From Hyphochytrium catenoides (Eukaryota; Sar; Hyphochytriomycetes; Hyphochytriales; Hyphochytriaceae), in assembly GCA_900088475.1 (NCBI GenBank), contig FLMG01004149.1, positions 1 to 11,977 on the forward strand: 11,977 nucleotides of DNA, written 5' to 3'. Made by a program: the position numbers and the translations under genes. The notes under the pieces were generated by a model, which had not been told where the DNA came from, did not search any database, and saw only the letters and a list, made by a program, of their open reading frames with translations. Shown here piece by piece: positions 6,241 through 11,977 of the stretch; the stretch's first letter is position 1, and each line of letters opens with the position of its first letter.

Positions 6241-6513
6241 CTGTGCCAACAAGACGGGCTGCTACTCTTTCTGATATCCTTTTCTTGCCAGGCAGAACTT
6301 CCATGATGATTAAAACTTGGCTGAACTTGAACGAGGTTTTTTAGAAACGATCACCATCTTTGGCTCCTCGGAAAGCATGATCAAGGTCTACATCTCCTAC
6401 CACAGGCTTTGCTTCCTCTGTCCACGACAGTCATACTATAGGGAGGCCGGTCCTCACCATCATCGGAGCGTTGCAACTCTTGAGCAACCGCCGACGGGAG
6501 TACAATCATACAT
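6241..6513. other. Unassigned sequence
   Basis: No repeat or gene is recognised here. A plus-strand frame from about 6317 to 6517 (66 codons) and a minus-strand ATG frame from 6304 into D2 have no recognisable features. Confidence 0.4.
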
Positions 6514-7007
6514 TTAGACACGGTGGCCACACATATATCTGACTTTATGATGAATAGGCAAGATCAGGTCATTATAGTCAAGTTCTGCGCCCTGTGTGCC
6601 CGTTGTTAGTGCCCAGCTTTGAGGAAGAGCTTGTTCCTTGTATGCCATTGGTCTGCGAGTGAGCACGAACAATAAAGACAGCAAAAAAGTAAATCAAACT
6701 TAGTCGTGCGCACCTCTCATGCGAAGAGAAAGTTCCAAGGATCAGCAGACGAACCACCTATTCCGTATTGAGGTCTTGACTGTTCTACTAACTGGTTGAA
6801 GCTCTATCTCTGTTAGTCATTCAATCTTTGTTTGTTTGTTGCAAGGAGCTGGCATCCTATTGAGCGCTACCTTTCGCTGACTCTTGCTTACCTTGACGGG
6901 TTTCCGTCTATTTTCCAGTCTCGATGAATAGTATCATCCCAGATGTCTAGTGTCGGGTAGAAGCTATCTTGACGATGGCTCGTCGTCGTAAACTTGGGAC
7001 ACCTCAT
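6514..7007 (-). CDS. Candidate two-exon gene (84 aa), unknown
   Basis: Proposed minus-strand exons 7007-6892 and 6652-6514, separated by a 239-base intron. Exon 1 starts at ATG (7007-7005) and ends CAAG before a strong donor GTAAGC (6891-6886). The acceptor is a T-rich stretch ending CTCACTCGCAG (ends at 6653). The split codon joins as AG+A (Arg) and the frame stays open for 45 more codons to TAA at 6516-6514. The product (MRCPKFTTTSHRQ at the start, RDWKIDGNPSR across the junction, KVRYMCGHRV at the end) has a balanced, protein-like composition, but I recognise no domain. Upstream the frame is open to TAG at 7052, next to a possible acceptor CTAGCAG, so exon 1 may begin earlier. Exon 1 overlaps repeat unit E1; in unit E2 the same frame is broken by a one-base difference. 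Confidence 0.25.
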
Positions 7008-7090
7008 CTCGTCGCGAACTGGTAATAAAATGTCCGCCACTTCTCTCTGCTAGCGTGACTCATGAGAAACCTCATCGGTGAGTGGAGCAG
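6948..7090. repeat. Tandem repeat E, unit 1
   Basis: 143 bp followed directly by a 150-bp unit. Three blocks are almost identical between units (left block with GACGATGGCTCGTCGTCG, central block with AATAAAATGTCCGCCACT, right block ending GAGTGGAGCAG); the two spacers between them vary in length and sequence. The right block folds into a nested hairpin: CTGCT (7047-7051) with AGCAG (7086-7090), ACTCA (7058-7062) with TGAGT (7079-7083), and TGAG (7063-7066) with CTCA (7071-7074) around an AAAC loop. The left block can form GACGA (6971-6975) with TCGTC (6983-6987). Confidence 0.9.
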
Positions 7091-7240
7091 TAGTGTCGGA
7101 TAGAAAGTATCTTGACGATGGCTCGTCGTCGTAAACTTGGCCTCACACCATCTCGTCGCGAACTAGTAATAAAATGTCCGCCACTCCTCTTACAGACTGC
7201 TAGCGTGACTCATGAGAAACCTCATCGGTGAGTGGAGCAG
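7091..7240. repeat. Tandem repeat E, unit 2
   Basis: Second unit of the E pair, 7 bp longer than the first. The nested hairpin is identical: CTGCT (7197-7201) with AGCAG (7236-7240), ACTCA (7208-7212) with TGAGT (7229-7233), TGAG (7213-7216) with CTCA (7221-7224). On the minus strand it repeats most of the candidate exon of unit 1, but one extra base near 7134-7140 breaks that frame, so only unit 1 keeps it. Confidence 0.9.
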
Positions 7241-8468
7241 ATATAAGTCCCTACATAACTCTCGGGTGACCAGAAATACATAGTTTAACCTGGTATCGCG
7301 GTCCTAATATTTTTGCCAAGTATGGAACACAAGGGACAGACCAGAGCTGTAAAATATATTGGGGACCTTAGAGAGGTATCCATGGAGGATTTGGCGTCAG
7401 ATTTACGGTGGTCTAGAGGCTTACAGTGGGACTAGTGACTAGTGGTTCTGAGGTGCGGCTTACTGACTGCAAAAGTACCCACAATCTAGAGAACCAAGGT
7501 AAACATCAATATAGCAGCAGTAGAACCATGAACAAAAGTAAGGTTGCTCTTGGCCACTCGCCCTCCTCTCGCGGGCCATTCCGAGTGAACAGCATACACC
7601 ACATCCCTTGCACAGCACTACTAGTAGCATCACTACTTCTTTAGCAGCGTTGTTTGCGATAGATAGAGTGGTGACTATCAACGTTCCTGATAGTAAGCCT
7701 GTCCACATCCCTACCGACCATTTGAGCCCCGAATGAGGACCGGATAAAGACTAGCCAGGTATATGGGACGCAGCCTCTCCTCGTTGACAGTACTCTCAGG
7801 ACGGGTTGTCCTGACTACTAGGGGAGTGATTCGTCGCCCTCAAGAGATATACTTCTCCCCCTCTTTCGTGTTTTCTCTCTTTCCCTTTACATGCCCTAAG
7901 GATGAAAGCTTTCCTATCCACTCTTGCATGATGCTATCTGTTTTATCTCTGCATTTGCGGGTAGACTGACTCTCTCGCTAGGGAACAGACTCTCTCCTTA
8001 TTTTCCTTACATTTCAATGGACTTCTTCTCTCTTACGGGTAAAGTATCGTTGCGCGCTCTCCTGAGAAGTCTCCTCTGCGTGGTGGTGGGGCTGTCGGAA
8101 CTGCGGTCTAACCATCGGAGATAGATGGATACAAAGCGCCCTCACCCTCTCACCTCACCACTCCAGTTCACCCTTCTGACATCATAGAGCCAAAGGGTTC
8201 GCAGACCGACAGCAAAGTGCCGCAATCTGATGTACTGAATAGCCAAAGGACGTGAGCACTCGATTCACCACTGGGAAGGAGATGGCTCACCCTACGACAT
8301 ACAGTAACCCCAAGTCCGAGCACTACCTTCAAATCCAAGTAGGTGGAGAGTGGTCGTGTGTGCCAGTAGTACGGCCCTACCAGCACACTCTCTACCACCG
8401 CGACTACTTCATAAGTACAACAAGTATCATAACAACTCAAGGCATAATTATAGAGGTGTCGCCCCACT
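7241..8468. other. Unassigned sequence between repeats E and B3
   Basis: No repeat copy or recognised gene was found in this 1.2 kb. A short plus-strand frame at 7322-7435 (37 codons from ATG; VKYIGDLREVSMEDLASDL within it) has a protein-like look but is far too short to call. A perfect ACTAG/CTAGT pair with a TGA spacer lies near 7432-7444. The stretch just before 8469 shows no convincing similarity to the part of B missing from B3. Confidence 0.4.
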
Positions 8469-8917
8469 AACGACACATAACAGCGGTGTACCGGGCTGTA
8501 AAACGGTTGTACTGGCCTCCCCGTCTGTCTCTCTCTGCGCTCCCTTCCTCTCTCTCTTATGTGCCGCTTACAACTACAGCATCCCCATCACCAGTCGGCG
8601 CTTTAAGCAATATCACACTCTGCTTTCCTCAAGCCGCATTCTCCACCCATTAAAGACCCACGAGAAAGATAGCTCCCGTCGCTGCACAGAGGATACAACT
8701 ATGGTCTTCAGGGATGCTCTCTGTGCCCAAGCAACCCTTCCGCCTACACATCCCAACGCTCTTCTTTATACAGCGGTACACGCCACCATGCCACGACCAC
8801 ACCATCAGCTCCCGGTGACCCTTCGCTCTTGCAGCTCGCTTAACAAACCTATGGCAAACTGTCCCCAATGGACAACAAGGGCATGCAGGGTTTATAAGCC
8901 CTATCTACCCTCGAACT
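8469..8917. repeat. Repeat B, copy 3 (left-truncated)
   Basis: Matches B2 from about 4910 to 5350, lacking the first ~210 bp of the repeat. Differences from B2 are mostly single substitutions plus a one-base shorter C run near 8581 and a three-base ACA insertion at about 8875. It continues into segment C2 exactly as B2 continues into C1. Confidence 0.9.
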
Positions 8918-9045
8918 CTCAACAAGTCACAGCAGTAGTGACGGCGGTAGAGTGTCCACTTGGTGCATGTCCGCGATCTTGGAGTGAGAGATCAAGACGC
9001 AGGAGGACCAAGACTTTCCGCTCTCTTTTTTTCCTCCTTTTTTGA
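8701..9045 (+). CDS. ORF conserved in B3/C2 (114 aa), doubtful coding
   Basis: Homologue of the 5137-5478 ORF, one residue longer through an in-frame ACA insertion. Upstream of the ATG the same frame is open back to about 8350, giving the longest stop-free run in the window (about 231 codons), partly in sequence unique to this copy. In B2 that upstream part is separated by a one-base deletion near 5124, and in B1 it is interrupted by TAG triplets. No domain, signal peptide or motif is recognised; composition is rich in Pro, Ser, Thr and His with an arginine patch and a T-run-encoded Phe/Leu tail. The substitution pattern (mostly replacement) argues against constraint as protein. Confidence 0.22.
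   Translation: MVFRDALCAQATLPPTHPNALLYTAVHATMPRPHHQLPVTLRSCSSLNKPMANCPQWTTRACRVYKPYLPSNSQQVTAVVTAVECPLGACPRSWSERSRRRRTKTFRSLFFLLF
8860..8897 (+). promoter_or_regulatory. Promoter-like CCAAT dyad and TATA box, B3 copy
   Basis: TGTCC (8860-8864), CCAAT (8865-8869), GGACA (8870-8874) and TTTATAA (8891-8897). Spacing between dyad and TATA box is three bases longer than in B2 because of the ACA insertion; the distance from the TATA box to the first hairpin of the RNA candidate is unchanged. Confidence 0.4.
8918..9032 (+). ncRNA. Candidate structured small RNA, copy 2
   Basis: Second copy of the 5351-5465 element. Hairpin 1: GTCAC (8926-8930) with GTGAC (8938-8942). Hairpin 2: AGAGT (8949-8953) with ACTTT (9013-9017), CTTGGT (8959-8964) with ACCAAG (9007-9012), and the inner GTC/GAC and GATCT/AGATC stems unchanged. 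The T run is at 9026-9032. The only substitution relative to copy 1 lies in the basal stem and is pairing-compatible. One substitution is not statistical evidence for a fold, so the call rests on the combination of TATA box, hairpins, T run and conservation. Confidence 0.35.
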
Positions 9046-9331
9046 GCTTTTTACTCCATGAATCTTCAAGTTAGCCTGCGCATTATTGCCGATAGTAGTC
9101 TATCTCTCTGCTCGGGTCCTTTGGAATTGAAGATAATGGTGACCAGCGCATCAGTGGGGGTGATGTGCCTTGATGCAGCCAGTCCGCTGATTTATGCGTG
9201 ATATTGCGTTGGCCTGGCTGACGTAGAATCAGTAGAGAATGCAAACCTGAACTAAAAGATCAAACAGAAGGGTTTTATAGACTATAAAGCTGAACAGAGC
9301 ACCAGGAGATTGCGTTCACGATCAAACACTT
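8918..9331. repeat. Segment C, copy 2
   Basis: Colinear with 5351-5763: near-identical to about 9071, then strongly diverged but still alignable through shared blocks such as ATCTCTCTGCTCGGGTCCT and TATAAAGCTGAACA. Continues directly into D3. Confidence 0.85.
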
Positions 9332-9413
9332 TGTAATGTGGCTGCGTACCTTCGGCTATCTTCCCGTCGTCGTGCTTACGCAAAAAGCTCTCACAACATG
9401 CACGTCGTTGCAT
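9332..9413. repeat. Repeat D, partial copy 3
   Basis: About 82 bp matching the first third of D1 and D2 (TTGTAATGTGGCTGCGTACC through TACGCAAAAAGCTCTCACAACATGCACG in pieces). Similarity stops near 9413, before the part that encodes the hydrophobic N-terminus of the D2 ORF. The minus-strand frame through it (9282-9488) carries the RACCESFLRKH motif preceded by unrelated sequence. Confidence 0.8.
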
Positions 9414-9536
9414 ATCGAGTACCATTTTGCAAGGGTGGGGAAAGAGAAAAGCACAGAAGATAGAATGAAGAAGTATGACGCCGCACATACATCACCGTCA
9501 TATAAAGGTCATTGGTGTGCGCATGTGGTACAGGTC

Positions 9537-9760
9537 ACGAAAAAATGCAGAGGAAAGGACTCTCGTGGACCGGAGTGGTTCTAGGATGTATAGTGCTCCC
9601 TCTCTTTGTCTCAGTTCCTCGTTTGTCGCCTTGCTTCTGATAATATCCGGCAGCCGCAGCAACTAATGGGTCAATGCTGCCAAGCCTATTACAAGTTGCA
9701 GTCGAGGCGTGGAATAAATACATTTGACCTATCAATTGGTCCTAGCCTCTGCCCGCCCCG
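9537..9760. repeat. Repeat A, diverged partial copy 3
   Basis: Resembles the right-hand part of A1 and A2 (about 2415-2630 and 4445-4665). Shared landmarks in order: an AATG(G)CAGAGGAAA block, a GGTTC(C)TAGGA block, CGGC(G/A)GCCGC with a following AAT(G)GGT(T/C)AATG, and GGTCCTAGCCTCTGCCCGCC at 9738-9757. Divergence is much higher than between A1 and A2. Its position after D3 shows that in this mosaic A-type sequence follows C and D. Confidence 0.7.
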
Positions 9761-11977
9761 TCTTGCCTTGTGTCCTTGTAGCTTACAATGTAGTGATTTT
9801 TAGAGACGGTCTTTCCATGCTTTCCCATGGAGCTGAGTGTGAACAGTCCGACAAGAACAGAACTTATGGGATCAGCTCCATTGATTAGTGACAGCATCCT
9901 CTATGTAGTGACAGAAGCCACGCTTATGACTACCGGCAGTAAGCTCATCACATAGCCGCCTCAAGCAGCTACACCGACCCTTCCTCCTGGCCCCAGGGTA
10001 AGGTAAGAAGATCAAGGGTCTTGAACTACAATGAAAAGGTGCTTTGTCTGTACCTTGGGTGGCGAGGCCTCAGTTCAGACAAGCGGAGGAAAACTTCGCG
10101 GGAGCGCCCGAAGCAAGTAACACTCTCTACTCGGAAAAGTTTAGAATGGATACCAGAGGTGAGGAAAGGGTCTCCCTTGAGCGAGTGTCAGTGTACGTGA
10201 GAATGCAAAGATGATATACATACTAATATGCAAGAGAGATTGGATTAAGAGGCCATTGTAAGAACACCATGCAACGAGGAAGAGAGCAAGAAGGGAAAAG
10301 AAAGACGGGCATCCTTCAATAGAGCTATTCCTTGACTCTTCTAGCCAGGACTACTAGCACTCTTGAGGGTATTTTCGAAGAGGAGACCGCGTATGCCATA
10401 CACCAATCCTCGCCCGGCCCCTATCCAACGGTCCAGCGGAGGTCAGTAGGGATGTGCCTGCTAGGGAGTACACATATAACACCAGCTTAACCTCTGATCT
10501 TGGAGATCTGTCATAGGACCAGAGTGCCTCAGACTTCTTCGTCAAAAAGAACCTTTGATAAGTTCCGAGAAGATGTAGGGGAAGTCTGCGCTGACTCTAT
10601 TGTCGCGCTATATCTCATCATTAAGCTATTCCATACTCATTCATTGACCCTTCATTGCAGACACACTACCACCAGCTCCCACTAATTCAGTCGTTTGGAC
10701 GGAGCCGCCTTGGTAGTGTGGCCAGCGAAGTAAGCGGTTGCGGTTCTTATAGGAATGAGAGTAATATGTGCGCCCATACCGTTTAATATTCAGACGTATC
10801 ATGGCAGGCGGTAATGACCAGGATAGCTGCACACCCGGTTTACAAGGGTATCATCACAGGACATTCGCCGTGTTTTGCACCATCATTTACCAAATTTGCT
10901 CGTCCTCGTAGAAACACCGCTATGTCAGGCGAACTCCAGAGAAGAGATGGGGATGAGGCGGTGCAAAAAAGCCTTGTGCTCTGGACGAACCTTGACTACT
11001 CCTTCTGACCCAGAATCTAGAGGAGCTCTACGGTAAAGCCCTGATTGACTAGCACTTTTCCTGGTGCCGATTCCAAGAATAGGACTTCTTAGCACCTGGC
11101 AGGCTTAATGATGTCAACTTCGACAGTCACTCTGACAGACTACCTAAGCCTCCTTAAGTACACTTCCGCCGGCTACGACAATCTAGCGCACAGACCATCT
11201 CTCCTCCAGAACCAGCACTATTAATTCTCTGCTCCTCATAACAGCCACAGCATAAGCAGACCAATCGTTGCTTCGTCACTCACAGATAGTCTTGCCCACA
11301 TCACGGTAAGCTACTCGTAAACGTCCATTCACGTTTGATTAGGCTTTAGAAGAGTCACAGGAGGGTGAAGCCTGTCGAGGTTGCGGCACGAGAGAAGTGG
11401 TAAGCCTGTTCACGGACTGAGCGGCGCCTCCCATATTTGGTTGGTCAGGACATCGATCATGAATGAAGACTTACGCATGAGCATTATACTTGCTGGTGCA
11501 CCTAATAACGAAACCATGTGCTTATAAACATTTCCGCATGGAAAGTCCAGTTATTTGTCCGGCCCACCACTTTCTCTTCCCAAAAAGGAACTGAGAGAAG
11601 GAAGGGACAGCGTAGTAGAAGATCTTGAGACACATTGTCAAGCCAATTGGAAATGGCTCTCTTTTGAAGTCATCAACCGTGGCAAGAATCAGAGAACGCT
11701 TCTGTTTTCGTCATCCGCAAGTAAACCAAGGATGAATGCAAAACATTAGGAGGAGGGCAATTCAGTTGAAGGAGAGACTGTCAGATTTGCATCAACCGAT
11801 TTTCCCGTCTCCCTTACCTTGACAGGTACAGCGGGCAGGCGGAGAGAGCGCTAGCTTATGCTTGTAAGCAAGTCAGCTTCTTAGTAGGAGAAGTTATAGG
11901 ATCATGCGAGGTCAGTAGTGTCGTGTACGGACGTTGGAAGGGCCATGACTCGATAGTTGATGACTGTCCTATCAGAT
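9761..11977. other. Unassigned sequence, no supported gene
   Basis: I found no repeat copy, recognised protein or RNA in this 2.2 kb. Small frames exist (10500-10685, 10814-11008 and 11555-11749 on plus, each about 61-64 codons) without recognisable motifs. Splice-donor-like sequences occur: CAGGGTAAGGTAAG at 9994-10007 on plus and CAAGGTAAGG on minus at about 11811-11820, so exons of an unrecognised intron-containing gene could be present. Confidence 0.4.

Noticed and set aside
7047-7090. Hammerhead ribozyme in repeat E (either strand)
   Set aside because: The minus strand has CCGATGAG, close to the CUGAUGA core, but the core U is replaced and no GAAA follows the second stem. The catalytic core is incomplete.
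6948-7240. CRISPR array
   Set aside because: Only two long units without short regular repeats and spacers, in a context that looks eukaryotic.
7322-7435. 37-codon plus-strand ORF with protein-like composition
   Set aside because: Too short, no conserved copy, and the opposite strand is equally open over much of it.
11811-11820. Minus-strand donor CAAGGTAAGG, similar to the one at 6886-6895
   Set aside because: The upstream frame that would end here is open for only about a dozen codons, so the match in the donor is not enough to call an exon.

Overview
The window looks like gene-poor, repeat-rich nuclear DNA from a eukaryote, probably a microbial one such as an alga or other protist; the lineage cannot be fixed from the sequence. 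The reasons are a long (GA)n microsatellite, strand-asymmetric purine and pyrimidine tracts, many trinucleotide runs, large imperfect repeats, splice-like signals, and the absence of tightly packed ORFs, ribosome binding sites or operons. No protein family, tRNA, rRNA or standard snRNA was recognised. All coding calls below are candidates.

Layout. 1-1270: unassigned sequence. 1270-1603: a purine-rich block with (GA)n, a short ACAG run, then a pure pyrimidine tract. 1754-1807: a perfect hairpin plus a second fold. 1841-5350: an imperfect tandem duplication. Its first unit is A1 (1841-2660), a 550-bp segment U (2661-3210) and B1 (3211-3878). Its second unit is A2 (3879-4693) joined directly to B2 (4694-5350), with U missing. 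5351-6240: segment C1, then two tandem copies of a ~240-bp repeat (D1, D2). 6514-7007, minus strand: a possible two-exon 84-codon gene. It overlaps E, a tandem pair of ~145-bp units (6948-7240). 7241-8468: unassigned. 8469-9760: a second mosaic of the same family in a different order (B3, C2, D3, then a diverged 3' half of A, called A3). 9761-11977: unassigned.

The most interesting signal is at the B/C junction and occurs twice complete (5296-5465 and 8860-9032). A CCAAT pentamer sits inside a TGTCC/GGACA dyad, followed by a TTTATAA box. About 30 bases downstream comes a ~110-base segment that can fold into two hairpins and ends in a run of seven T. This is the layout expected of a small structured RNA gene with an upstream promoter, and the tract is far better conserved between copies than its flanks. 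A third copy of the promoter part (3823-3857) drives straight into repeat A2 instead. The same DNA also carries a 113/114-codon ORF in both complete copies, but its substitutions are mostly amino-acid changing, which favours the RNA reading or no function.

Other candidates are small minus-strand ORFs that stay open across repeat copies: a 77/74-codon ORF in A1/A2, whose frame is restored by two compensating single-base indels, and a 61-codon secretory-looking ORF in D2 whose relatives in D1 and D3 differ by multiples of three in the body. None can be assigned a function, and how these elements relate to one another is inference.
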